Below the pieces are notes generated by a model. It was not told the DNA's origin. It searched no databases and was given only the letters and a program-made list of their open reading frames with translations. Source: CAZAMP01 sp964486455 (GTDB lineage Bacteria; Eisenbacteria; RBG-16-71-46; CAZAMP01). From it: a DNA stretch of 64,000 nucleotides. Shown here one piece after another: positions 8,958 through 17,191 of the stretch. The translations under genes were made by a program, and so were the position numbers. The stretch covers positions 1 through 64,000 of the forward strand of contig CAZAMP010000022.1 in NCBI GenBank assembly GCA_964486455.1, in the 5' to 3' direction. Position 1 is the stretch's first letter. The number at the start of each line of letters is the position of its first letter.

Positions 8958-9619
8958 GTCGAATTGGATTGGTTGCGTTGGCCGTACTCTGTTTGGTCGG
9001 CGCGGCGACCTTGAACTCGGGCCGTCAGCAGCGTCCGATTCCGGCGGACGCGGATCTCGCGTACTTCCCTTCAGGGCATCTGCTGCACGCGACCGCCGTG
9101 GGTTTCAAGGGTTTGGCGGCCGACGTGGCCTTCCTGCGCGCCGTTCAGTACTACGGTGAGCACCGGAAATCCGATCGGCAGTATCCATGGACACGGCACC
9201 TCTTCCACGTCGTCACGGAGCTGGATCCCTGGTTCGTCACTCCGTATCTCTTCGGTGCCCTCGTGCTGGCCGATGACATGAGTCGTCTCGATCTGTCCGT
9301 CGACCTGCTGGAGCGGGGCATGGCGGCAAACCCCAATCGGTGGGAGCTACCGTTCGAAGCGGGGTTTCTCTCGTTCGTGCATCAGCGGGACGCGACGGCG
9401 GCGGCCATCTGGTTCCGCCAGGCGATGACGATGCCGGGCGCGCCGGAATACGTGCGCCGCTTTGCGGCGTTCACGCTGACGCGGTCGGGATCCCATGCGC
9501 AGGCGCTCAAGCTCTGGCGCGAGATCGAGCAGAACGCGACTGAGCCGGCGATCCGCGAAGCGGCCAGACGGTACATCGACGAATTGGAGCAAGAGGGAGG
9601 CAGGACCGCCAATGGATGA
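8954..9619 (+). CDS. TPR-like protein coupled to the pilus ABC transporter
   Basis: Protein of 221 aa with an N-terminal membrane anchor or signal (residues 3-17, IGLVALAVLCLVGA). A helical, TPR-like body follows (LERGMAANPNRWELPFEAGF; AIWFRQAMTMPGAP). The frame is open far upstream, but GTG 8954 overlaps the permease stop as GTGA and starts the hydrophobic segment. Position between the ABC genes and pilD matches the third gene of the Myxococcus pilGHI set. Sequence alone does not prove it is PilG. Confidence 0.7.
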   Translation: MSRIGLVALAVLCLVGAATLNSGRQQRPIPADADLAYFPSGHLLHATAVGFKGLAADVAFLRAVQYYGEHRKSDRQYPWTRHLFHVVTELDPWFVTPYLFGALVLADDMSRLDLSVDLLERGMAANPNRWELPFEAGFLSFVHQRDATAAAIWFRQAMTMPGAPEYVRRFAAFTLTRSGSHAQALKLWREIEQNATEPAIREAARRYIDELEQEGGRTANG

Positions 9620-10394
9620 GGCTGGGATGTTTCTCGTGATCTACGGTGTATTCGGCGCCATCATCGGTAGCTTCCTGAACGTCGTGATCTATCGCGTTCC
9701 AAGGGGGCTTTCCGTGGTGAGGCCACGCTCGAGCTGCCCCGAGTGTGGTCGCCCAATCCGTCCGTGGGAAAACGTCCCGGTGCTTGGTTTCATTTGGCTA
9801 CGCGGACGGTGCGCGGGATGCAAGGCGCGCATACCGCTGCGATACCCGATCGTCGAACTCCTGACCGCGGGGCTCTTTATCGCGGTCGGTGCCCATTTTG
9901 GGTTCGGCCCAACGCTGCCGTTTCGGTTCTTTTTCATCGCGGCGCTCATCGCCATCGCCTGGATCGATCTCGACGTGCGGATCATCCCGGACTCCCTTTC
10001 GGTGGGAGGGATCGCCGTCGGTCTGGTCGGGAGCTTCTTCTTGCCTGTTTCGCTCCCGATGTCGCTCCTTGGTGTCGTGGTGGGTGGTGGGATCCTGTGG
10101 CTTCTGGCTGTGGGGTATCGCTATGCCACGGGCGTTGACGGCATGGGCGGGGGCGACATCAAGCTCGCGGCCATGATCGGGGCGTTTCTGGGACCGCTGG
10201 GCGTGCTTCTGGTCCTTTTCCTTGCATCCGCCATCGGCGCCATTCTCGGTGGGATCCTCATGATCGCCGGCCGGGCAGGCCGCCGCACCGCCCTTCCGTT
10301 CGGCACGCTACTTGCCCCGGCCGCCGTCGCCGCGCTGTTTGCCGCACCGATCTTCTTCGCATGGTACGGAGAGTGGCTCAAGACCGTCCGTTGA
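9612..10394 (+). CDS. pilD: Prepilin peptidase PilD
   Basis: A24-family aspartic peptidase and N-methylase, 260 aa, that removes the pilin leaders. It has the N-terminal GSFLNVVIYRVPRG signature and two CxxC pairs (CPEC, CAGC) in the first cytoplasmic loop. The catalytic aspartates lie in AWIDLDVRIIPD and in GGGDIKLAAMIG (the GxGD-type motif). About seven membrane helices follow. ATG 9612 overlaps the upstream stop by eight bases with GAGGGAGG ahead. It serves both pilins of this cluster. Confidence 0.95.
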   Translation: MDEAGMFLVIYGVFGAIIGSFLNVVIYRVPRGLSVVRPRSSCPECGRPIRPWENVPVLGFIWLRGRCAGCKARIPLRYPIVELLTAGLFIAVGAHFGFGPTLPFRFFFIAALIAIAWIDLDVRIIPDSLSVGGIAVGLVGSFFLPVSLPMSLLGVVVGGGILWLLAVGYRYATGVDGMGGGDIKLAAMIGAFLGPLGVLLVLFLASAIGAILGGILMIAGRAGRRTALPFGTLLAPAAVAALFAAPIFFAWYGEWLKTVR

Positions 10395-10419
10395 GACCCC
10401 AATCCCGGTCCGTGTGGGT

Positions 10420-10458
10420 GATATCAGCCGTTGTTCTGGTCGATAGCCACCGTTGTTC
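10420..10458 (+). repeat. Two 17-base direct repeats upstream of pilM
   Basis: GATATCAGCCGTTGTTC (10420-10436) and GATAGCCACCGTTGTTC (10442-10458) share 14 of 17 bases, and their starts are 22 bases apart, about two helical turns. They lie 25-65 bases after the pilD stop and upstream of a sigma-54-like site. This geometry suits an enhancer for a dimeric activator, perhaps PilR. Inference only. Confidence 0.45.
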
Positions 10459-10516
10459 AAGCGCGGGCTCAATGACGCCAAACGCTCAGATCCCTTTGTT
10501 ACGAAAGAGATAAGTG

Positions 10517-10532
10517 TGGGCGGGGGTTCGCT
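10517..10532 (+). promoter_or_regulatory. Possible sigma-54 promoter for pilMNOPQ
   Basis: TGGGCGGGGGTTCGCT has a TGG and a GC separated by 10 bases as required, but the -12 part reads TTCGC rather than TTGC and the -24 part lacks CAC. It lies 55 bases before pilM and just after the paired direct repeats. Weak support. Confidence 0.25.
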
Positions 10533-10586
10533 CGCGTTTCGGTTTCCGACCCGACAATTCTGTGCCGCCGCAGAGAGGGAAACGAC

Positions 10587-11681
10587 TTGGGCTTTTCCGA
10601 TCTATCCATGCCCCTCAAAGGGGCCAGAAAAGTCCTGATGCGTCTTAGGAAGAAGCGTACCGCTGTCGGCCTCGATATCGGATCGCACGCGGTCAAGATC
10701 GTGGAACTCGCTGAGCGAGGCGACCACGTGCAGCTCTTGAGATGGGGGCGGGCGGAGCTGATTCCTGACGCAATCGTGGACGGCGAGATCATCGATCGAG
10801 GACATGTCGTCGAGACCCTTCGGGAGCTGATAGCAGAATCCGGCATAACCAACCGCCGGGTGACTGTATCAGTCTCGGGTAGAGGGGTCATCGTCAAGCG
10901 AATCACCGTGGAGAAGGGAGCCACCGAGGAAGCGGACGAAGCCATCCGCCGGTCGTCGGAGCAACACGTCCCATTCGACATCGGCGAGGTGGTCATGGAC
11001 TACCAGATACTCTCAGAGGACGCTGAGGGTGGTAGGCTGCAGGTTCTGCTCGTGGTGGCGAAGCGCGACGTCGTGCTGAGCCGCGTCGAGATCGTGCGCG
11101 ATGCGGGGCTGATCCCCGTGGCCGTCGATGTGGACGCCTTTGCGGTTCAGAACGCGCTCGTCTGGGGCGAGCCGTATGATCCCGAGGAGTCCGTGGCCAT
11201 CGTGAACGTCGGAGCGGAGCGTAGCAACATCCACGCGGTTCGCGCGGGTGAGCCGCTCTACACGCAGGACTTGGCCACGGGGACGCGAAGCCTTCTGGAT
11301 TCGGTCCGTCGCAGCTGCGACGTGTCTCAAGACACGGCTTCTTGCGCACTTCTGGGAGAAGACGAACGGGACGTCGATGCGCTCTCGGGGTTCGTGGGAT
11401 CGTTCACGGATGATCTGCGCCTTGCCGTGGACCGAGTCGGCCTGTTCCTCAAGACCTCAGGCAGCGCGGACCATGTGAACCGGATCGTAATGACCGGCGG
11501 AGGGAGCTGGGTCCCGGGGCTCCTACCGGGTCTCGAGGCGAAGACGAGCGTTCCCGTTGAGGCGGGCGATCCGCTACGTCAGCTTCAAGTTCCGGAGGAT
11601 CAGGTCGAGATACTTCAACCGCGAAGCAGTGAGTTTGCAGTGGCCGTTGGCCTCGCGCTACGAGGGGCGGTCGATTCATGA
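10587..11681 (+). CDS. pilM: Type IV pilus assembly protein PilM
   Basis: Cytoplasmic actin/FtsA-like ATPase, 364 aa, that binds the N-terminus of PilN and links the inner platform to the alignment complex. It shows the phosphate-1 motif AVGLDIGSHAVKIVEL, the second phosphate motif (AIVNVGAERSNI) and the C-terminal adenosine motif (VMTGGGSWVPGL). TTG 10587 with AGAGGGA six bases upstream is the annotated start; ATGs at 10608 and 10638 are alternatives and the latter would match the shortest family members. It overlaps pilN at ATGA. Confidence 0.93.
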   Translation: MGFSDLSMPLKGARKVLMRLRKKRTAVGLDIGSHAVKIVELAERGDHVQLLRWGRAELIPDAIVDGEIIDRGHVVETLRELIAESGITNRRVTVSVSGRGVIVKRITVEKGATEEADEAIRRSSEQHVPFDIGEVVMDYQILSEDAEGGRLQVLLVVAKRDVVLSRVEIVRDAGLIPVAVDVDAFAVQNALVWGEPYDPEESVAIVNVGAERSNIHAVRAGEPLYTQDLATGTRSLLDSVRRSCDVSQDTASCALLGEDERDVDALSGFVGSFTDDLRLAVDRVGLFLKTSGSADHVNRIVMTGGGSWVPGLLPGLEAKTSVPVEAGDPLRQLQVPEDQVEILQPRSSEFAVAVGLALRGAVDS

Positions 11682-12250
11682 TCCGAATAAACCTACTCCT
11701 TCCGGAGGATCTTCCCAAAGGCCCGACCATCAAGATGCCGCGCATGAGTGGTCTTGTCGGCCTTGGGCTATTCCTGCTCGTTCTGCTGCCGATTGGTACA
11801 ACCGCCTATCAGCAGGGTGCGAAGCTGAAGATGCTGCGCGGCTCGATTTCGGAAGTTCAGGCCGAGTCGGTCAGGCTCAAGCCCGTGGTGGAACGAATCC
11901 ATCGGCTGAATCAGGAGAGCCGTGACCTGACCAACCGCCTGCAAATCGTTCGCCGTCTGGACGGCCGGCGGACGTTCCACGTGTCCATGATGGACGTGCT
12001 CAGCGAGCTTCTGCCGCGTCACCTCTGGCTCACGGATGTCCAGGAGCACGCCGGCGGTCTTCTCACAATCCACGGGGGAACCTTCTCGAACCTCGTGGTG
12101 GCCGAGCTGATGATCCGTCTCGAAGAGACCGACTTCTTCACCGATGTTCGCTTGGTTCAGGCTGAGCGTCGTGACACCGAGGGACGCAGCATGATCCAGT
12201 TCGAGATCCATGCTCGACTGGTCGGTCCGCAGGGAGGGAACGCTCAGTGA
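11678..12250 (+). CDS. pilN: Type IV pilus alignment protein PilN
   Basis: Bitopic inner-membrane protein, 190 aa. It begins MIRINLLLPED, the conserved cytoplasmic peptide that docks on PilM. One membrane helix follows near residues 28-46 (LVGLGLFLLVLLPIG), then a coiled coil and a ferredoxin-like periplasmic domain. The ATG overlaps the pilM stop by four bases and its own stop overlaps the pilO GTG, so pilM-N-O are coupled. Confidence 0.93.
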   Translation: MIRINLLLPEDLPKGPTIKMPRMSGLVGLGLFLLVLLPIGTTAYQQGAKLKMLRGSISEVQAESVRLKPVVERIHRLNQESRDLTNRLQIVRRLDGRRTFHVSMMDVLSELLPRHLWLTDVQEHAGGLLTIHGGTFSNLVVAELMIRLEETDFFTDVRLVQAERRDTEGRSMIQFEIHARLVGPQGGNAQ

Positions 12251-12906
12251 GTTTTCGACCAACGATAGGCCGCAAGACGCTGTTCATAGCGATTGCCATC
12301 GTCGGCGCGTACTACGTGTACTTCGGGTTGACCGCGTTGCCGTTCGGGTATCGGGCGACGAACACGGAGTGCGAGACCCTGGAAGTCGAGTATGTGAAGC
12401 TCTCGTCGGAACTCGGCCAGGCTCGGCGATTGGCGGCTGACAGACCCCGTGTCGAGAGAATGTACAGTGAGACCCATGCACGCTGGTCCGGCGTGCGCGA
12501 GGTTCTGCCGGATCAGGATGAGATGGCCGGGCTTCTGCGCCGGATCACGATGGCTGGCGAGACCAGCGGCGTGACGTTCTATCTATTCAAACCGCTGGCC
12601 CCAATCCCCGCGACGTTCTACTTCGAGAACCCTGTCGAGGTGAGCGTTGTCGGTGGCTACCATGAGGTTGCGACATTCCTGGGAGAGATCGCGGCACTGC
12701 CGCGGCTGGTGAACGTCCAAGGTCTCCACCTCGTCAGCTTCGACGGCGAGGATCCCGATGATGCCGTGGAGGCCTCATTCACGGCCAGCGCGTATTCGGT
12801 CATGGGGCCCCAAGGGAAGATCCCGGGCGAGACGGGCGCCGCCAAGAGCACGGCGGCTCAGCCTCGGAGAGCCGGGCACGGGTCTTCCACGGCGTCGGAG
12901 GAGTAG
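12247..12906 (+). CDS. pilO: Type IV pilus alignment protein PilO
   Basis: PilO-family bitopic protein, 219 aa. A single N-terminal membrane helix (residues 11-28) precedes a periplasmic coiled coil and a domain ending in a PilO fold (VSVVGGYHEVATFLGEIAALPRLV). GTG 12247 overlaps the pilN stop as GTGA. It forms heterodimers with PilN and supports PilP. The last 25 residues are an Ala/Ser/basic low-complexity tail. Confidence 0.92.
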   Translation: MSFRPTIGRKTLFIAIAIVGAYYVYFGLTALPFGYRATNTECETLEVEYVKLSSELGQARRLAADRPRVERMYSETHARWSGVREVLPDQDEMAGLLRRITMAGETSGVTFYLFKPLAPIPATFYFENPVEVSVVGGYHEVATFLGEIAALPRLVNVQGLHLVSFDGEDPDDAVEASFTASAYSVMGPQGKIPGETGAAKSTAAQPRRAGHGSSTASEE

Positions 12907-12909
12907 AGA

Positions 12910-13500
12910 ATGGTGAGCATTCCTAAAGGCCGACGGCCCTACATTATTGGCGGTGCGGCGGTGGCAGCATTGTTCGTCGCGTCTCTGTCCGTGACGGGCG
13001 GTGGGTTGTCGTTTGGAGGCTTGTTCGGGGGGACATCGTCTTCAAAGGATGAGACAGCTGCACCAATCAAAACAACCGCTGCCGCACCGCATCAAACGTC
13101 CGCGCCGGCGGTGGTTCAGCAGCTGGCTGCAGCCCCACCTGTCGAGGAGCCCGTCGTGAATCGGGATCGATACGTGTATCGAAGTCACGGTCGGATCGAC
13201 CCGTTCAAGAGCCTGGTTCCAAGCGGAGCGGATGGCGGTTCTGATGGCCTTCCCGGCAGTGAGGCCATTCAGCTCGTTGGAATACTGGAGGCGGACGGTG
13301 AGAGGCGGGCGTTGGTCGAGGATCCGCAGGGCTACGGCTATGTTCTCCGCATGGGGGACTCGGTGGCGCGCGGGATTGTGACGAAGATCGGGGAAGAGAG
13401 CGTTGTGATCCGCTACTCGTCCTATGGTGTGACCGAGCGACGCGTTCTTACGCTCGCGCGAGACGATAAGGGGAGGAAGACCCATGGCAGGCTTCACTAG
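12910..13500 (+). CDS. pilP: Type IV pilus protein PilP
   Basis: PilP-family periplasmic protein, 196 aa, bridging PilN/PilO and the secretin. An N-terminal membrane segment (residues 11-27) is followed by a Gly/Ser/Ala-rich disordered linker and then the beta-sandwich domain with the family motif GRIDPFKSL. The usual lipobox cysteine is not present; the anchor looks like an uncleaved helix instead. Its 3' end overlaps the pilQ start by 17 bases. Confidence 0.87.
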   Translation: MVSIPKGRRPYIIGGAAVAALFVASLSVTGGGLSFGGLFGGTSSSKDETAAPIKTTAAAPHQTSAPAVVQQLAAAPPVEEPVVNRDRYVYRSHGRIDPFKSLVPSGADGGSDGLPGSEAIQLVGILEADGERRALVEDPQGYGYVLRMGDSVARGIVTKIGEESVVIRYSSYGVTERRVLTLARDDKGRKTHGRLH

Positions 13501-14761
13501 GGCGATGATCGGCGGGTTCTGTGCGCTGATCCTCTCGCTGGGGATCGTCGTTGGATCGGCATCGGCGGATCCTTCCGATCGTGCGGAGCTCAGCCTGGAC
13601 GAGGCGGGATTGATTTCCATCGATCTTCAGGGGGCCGATATCCACACGGTGCTTCGGTCCCTTTCTGAAGCATCGGGTCGCAACATCGTGGCGAACTCGA
13701 ACGTGTCCGGGTCCGTCCGGCTCAAGCTCACGGACGTTCCCTGGGAAACCGCGCTTGACGTCGTTCTGAAGACACAAGGCCTGGGCTCGATCGAGGAAGG
13801 CGAGATCATCCGCGTCGCACCGCTCAAGGAGCTCCGGCAGGAAGAGATCGATCGTCAGACCTCCGAGCGCAAGCAGGAGGATCTGGCCTCTCTCGCGACC
13901 GAGGTGGTGACCGTCAACTTTGCCAACGCGAAAGAGCTTGGTACGACGGTCCAAGGCCGGCTCACCCAGCGGGGCAACATCGTGGTCGATGAACGGACGA
14001 ACTCGCTGATCATCACCGACGTTCCCGAGAACATCAGGCGGATCAGCGAGCTGGTCGAGGAGCTTGATGCACCCTCCACGCAGGTGGAAATCGTCGCGAA
14101 GCTCGTGGACATCGACGTATCCGCGATCGAGGAGCTTGGCGTCAGCTGGGGCGTGAAGAACATTCACAACACCGACCAGGGGATTTCGGGAAATATCGGC
14201 AGCGCCACCGTGCTCACCGACCCGGTCGGTACGGCCAACGTGGGGATCCTCCGCACCGGTGCGGAGCTAGATGTAGCGATCCAGGCGCTCGCAAGCGCCA
14301 ACCGTGCGGACATCATCTCGAATCCCAAGATCACGACGCTGAACAACCGCGAGGCCCGGATACTCGTCGGTAAGGAGATCCCGCTCATCGTCCGCGACCA
14401 GGCGGGGAACGCTATCACCGAGCTCAAGAAGATCGGCATCGAGCTACGGGTCTCTCCGCACATCAACAAGGGTGATCTCGTCACGTTGGACCTCAAGCCC
14501 ACGGTGAGTGATCTGGCGAGCCTGTCGAGCTCGCAGGGCGGCGTGATCATCAACACCACCGAGGCCGATACCCGGGTCCAGGTTCGAAACGGACAGACGG
14601 CGGTGATCGGCGGGTTGATCCGCACGAATGAGACGGAGTTCGAGCGAGGGATCCCCTACCTGAAGGACATTCCGATCCTGGGCGCGCTTTTCCGCTCCAC
14701 CAGCCGCGCGGAGAGCCAGCGCGAGCTCGTCATCTTCGTGACGCCGAGAATCATCAGGTAG
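13484..14761 (+). CDS. pilQ: Type IV pilus secretin PilQ, short form
   Basis: Outer-membrane secretin, 425 aa, with a signal peptide ending near residue 28 (GSASA). An STN/N0 domain (residues 45-110) precedes an N1/KH-like domain (about 140-200) and the secretin channel domain to the C-terminus (VIGGLIRTNETE, LVIFVTPRII). It lacks the N-terminal AMIN domains that make PilQ of Pseudomonas or Myxococcus 700-900 aa long. The ATG has GGGGAGG upstream and lies inside the pilP 3' end. Last gene of the pilus cluster. Confidence 0.93.
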   Translation: MAGFTRAMIGGFCALILSLGIVVGSASADPSDRAELSLDEAGLISIDLQGADIHTVLRSLSEASGRNIVANSNVSGSVRLKLTDVPWETALDVVLKTQGLGSIEEGEIIRVAPLKELRQEEIDRQTSERKQEDLASLATEVVTVNFANAKELGTTVQGRLTQRGNIVVDERTNSLIITDVPENIRRISELVEELDAPSTQVEIVAKLVDIDVSAIEELGVSWGVKNIHNTDQGISGNIGSATVLTDPVGTANVGILRTGAELDVAIQALASANRADIISNPKITTLNNREARILVGKEIPLIVRDQAGNAITELKKIGIELRVSPHINKGDLVTLDLKPTVSDLASLSSSQGGVIINTTEADTRVQVRNGQTAVIGGLIRTNETEFERGIPYLKDIPILGALFRSTSRAESQRELVIFVTPRIIR

Positions 14762-14916
14762 ATTTCCACGGGCGAGGGGGTTGGTTGCTTCGAAGGCGAC
14801 ACACACCCTCGCTCTGTCTTTCCCCCCAGGCCACCGTTCGATGCCGCCCACTCTAGCCGCGTCCCATCCTCATGCTTGATCGAATGAACTGTCAGCGGCC
14901 CCACTTGCGTATCGAG

Positions 14917-14954
14917 TTTAGATTCAACAAGTAATCGGATTTAGCTCAACAAGT
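14917..14954 (+). repeat. Pair of short direct repeats downstream of pilQ
   Basis: TTTAGATTCAACAAGT (14917-14932) and TTTAGCTCAACAAGT (14940-14954) are near-identical copies in an AT-richer patch of the 244-base gap between the convergent pilQ and lipoprotein genes. A GC-rich stem (CGCTGC/GCAGCG) lies just beyond, at about 14970-14992. No function assigned. Confidence 0.35.
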
Positions 14955-15005
14955 TTCGCATTTACCCGGGCGCTGCTTCTCAGGGGCAGCGGCCCCGACC
15001 ACCAC

Positions 15006-15812
15006 CTACAGCCCCAGTCTCTCCCAATTGTCGAAGCCGGGTCTGTAGATGAAGAGATCCTCGGCCGTGATTGCGTAGAGCTGAACGGCAACGATGCGAT
15101 CGCCGATGCGCTCTTCGACCCGCTCCAGCCGAATGACGCCCAGCCGCTTGAGCATCTTGCTGCCGAACGCCTGGTTCCACGACTTCCACGTGAGGGAAAA
15201 ACGCATCAGCCCGCGGCGCGTCGCGACCCAGAGGTCCCCCTCGAAGAGCGCGACATCGTTCACCTCGCGGATCTGGAAACCCTCGAGCGGATAGATCTCG
15301 GTGGTGAGGAGTCCTGCGTTGATGAACACGACTCCGCGCGAGGTAAGCGCCACGCATTCGTCGACCGCGAAGCGGGACACGAAGACCGCCTGCATGTCCG
15401 GGTCCTCGACGTATGTGCGGACGTAGTGCAGGCCCTTGTCCAGAGACTGGACGCCGCGTGTCGTGCCGATCCACAGTCGTTTCAGATCTTGATCGACGCT
15501 GAGCACCGATCCGAGAAGTCCTTCGTCCGCGCCGTATTCAAAGCCGAGGAAGCCGTCGTTGAATTCGAGAACGGCGTTCGGTGTGACGACCCATCGTTGC
15601 CCGCCATCGTCGAGGATGATCTCTCGAATCCGAATGTAGTCCTCGATCTCCCGCCGGGGGAGATACCCGGGGAACGGATCGACCGGGCGAACCTCCTCCT
15701 GGACGACGGTGCAGCCCAGGAGCGGGAGCAGAAGCGTCGCCACGGAGAAGATCGTGACCGAGATGATCGTGGCTCTGAAGCGATCGGGCGACATCGCGAA
15801 ACGGGTTCTCAT
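15006..15812 (-). CDS. Propeller-type lipoprotein of unknown function
   Basis: Protein of 268 aa with a hydrophobic leader ending in the lipobox LLGC (Cys34), so probably an outer-membrane or periplasmic lipoprotein. The body repeats short blades such as KRLWIGTTRGVQSLD and GDLWVATRRGLMRF, the WIGT..G(V/L) pattern of two-component-regulator propellers. The start overlaps the stop of the upstream nitrilase gene by ATGA, so both are on one minus-strand transcript. Specific role not recognised. Confidence 0.75.
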   Translation of the reverse strand: MRTRFAMSPDRFRATIISVTIFSVATLLLPLLGCTVVQEEVRPVDPFPGYLPRREIEDYIRIREIILDDGGQRWVVTPNAVLEFNDGFLGFEYGADEGLLGSVLSVDQDLKRLWIGTTRGVQSLDKGLHYVRTYVEDPDMQAVFVSRFAVDECVALTSRGVVFINAGLLTTEIYPLEGFQIREVNDVALFEGDLWVATRRGLMRFSLTWKSWNQAFGSKMLKRLGVIRLERVEERIGDRIVAVQLYAITAEDLFIYRPGFDNWERLGL

Positions 15813-16597
15813 GACAGATATGACTCCGGGTGACGGTGCGCGAGAATGTCTGTGATGGCGCCGAGCCGCCGCTCAGACGATCGTTTCGGCTCCACTTCCG
15901 CTTCGATCCATGCGTCGTCGTCCGGACCCGCGGAGGCGAACACGTCACCGAAGAAACCGGTGATCTGGCTGCGGCCGGTGAACGCGACCGACTCGCCCAC
16001 GCGCGCTTCGGTGCCGGTTCGATTCGCGGTTGCCGCGAGGACGTGGTTTTCCAGACATCGAATCCGCATCGCGTCCTGGCAATGCGGCATGACGAGATTC
16101 GCCGGGTGGGCGATGATATCCGCCCCGGCGAGCGCGAGCGTCCTGACGCTCTCGGGATAGCGCCAGTCGAAGCAGATCATCATGCCGATCTTCGCGCTGC
16201 CCAGATCGAAGACCGGAAACCCGAGATCTCCGGTGTCGAAGAGCTCGTTCTCGCGATCGAATAGATGGATCTTCCGATAGTGTCCGACGAGTCCGCCCGG
16301 TGAGACCAGCACGGCGCTGTTGAACAGCCGATCTCCGCTGCGTTCGGCAATACCCGCGGCGATGGCACACGCGGTCTCGGCCGCGATCTTCAGAAGGCCT
16401 TGGCAGCTCGGGCCCTCCGGGATTTCCTCCGCATGGATCGCCAGTTCCCCCTTGTCCGCAAAGATGTAGCCCGTCGTGCAGAGTTCGGGGAGAACGACCA
16501 GGTCGGCCCGGCGACCCGCCATGAGGCGGGAGATCCGATCCAGGTTTCCGGATACGGTTCCGAATTCCGGCCGGAACTGTAGGCAGGCCAACCGCAT
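15809..16597 (-). CDS. Carbon-nitrogen hydrolase (nitrilase superfamily)
   Basis: Amidase of the nitrilase superfamily, 262 aa. The catalytic triad is visible: Glu38 (VVLPELCTTGYIF), Lys109 (GHYRKIHLF) and Cys142 (GMMICFDWRYPE). ATG 16597 follows GGAGG and begins MRLACLQF, the standard first strand; a longer upstream frame is ignored. Closest in character to omega-amidase or N-carbamoyl-type amidases, but the substrate cannot be read from sequence. Divergent from the membrane-protein gene at 16670. Confidence 0.88.
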   Translation of the reverse strand: MRLACLQFRPEFGTVSGNLDRISRLMAGRRADLVVLPELCTTGYIFADKGELAIHAEEIPEGPSCQGLLKIAAETACAIAAGIAERSGDRLFNSAVLVSPGGLVGHYRKIHLFDRENELFDTGDLGFPVFDLGSAKIGMMICFDWRYPESVRTLALAGADIIAHPANLVMPHCQDAMRIRCLENHVLAATANRTGTEARVGESVAFTGRSQITGFFGDVFASAGPDDDAWIEAEVEPKRSSERRLGAITDILAHRHPESYLS

Positions 16598-16669
16598 CCG
16601 CGCCTCCGCTCGGGTTGATGCTTCGGGACAACTTTGCGATAATGCCGCGCAGCCATATCGGGAGGCAAC

Positions 16670-17191
16670 TTGAAGTTTTCCTGGTTTCGACGTGCCCGGC
16701 AAGAGCCGATCAAGCGGCCGGAGAAGATCTACCACTACCCGTGGCATCATCGCTCGCTGCTCATCCTGCCGGTGCTCATCGGGAAGTTCATCCTGATCGG
16801 GGTGGCTTTCTACCTACTGACCGAGGGGTTGACGGCGCGGTCGGTTCTGACCGCCTCGCTCCCGGTCCTGATCGCGGTGGCGCTGATTGCGTTCGCCCTG
16901 CGTGAGCTGCATGTTCACTTCAGGCGCTTTCCGGACCATTTCTACTTCGAGGATGGAGCGCTCGTCGCGGTCATGGCGACCGGAAAGGAGATCCGCGTGC
17001 CAACGGGGCAGCTCGCGGCGGTCCGGCGACATCGGTGGCGGTTCGTCTGGGTGATGCCGAGAAGCGCCTACATGGAGCTGGTGGCGGAGAGCGGCGACCG
17101 GCTCGTATTGGCGCCGCTGCTCGAGGAGATCGACAAGTTCTTCAAGACTGTTCGACAGTTCAACCCAGATTGCCGTTGGGAGGTCGGGTGA
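16670..17191 (+). CDS. Small membrane protein with PH-like cytoplasmic domain
   Basis: Protein of 173 aa, two membrane helices (about residues 30-50 and 61-79) and a C-terminal domain of about 85 residues. That part resembles a YcxB/PH-type fold (FYFEDGALVAVMATGKEIRV... GDRLVLAPLLEEIDKFF). It starts at TTG 16670 after GGAGGC. It overlaps the downstream lipoprotein start by four bases. Family not firmly recognised and function unknown. Confidence 0.65.
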   Translation: MKFSWFRRARQEPIKRPEKIYHYPWHHRSLLILPVLIGKFILIGVAFYLLTEGLTARSVLTASLPVLIAVALIAFALRELHVHFRRFPDHFYFEDGALVAVMATGKEIRVPTGQLAAVRRHRWRFVWVMPRSAYMELVAESGDRLVLAPLLEEIDKFFKTVRQFNPDCRWEVG

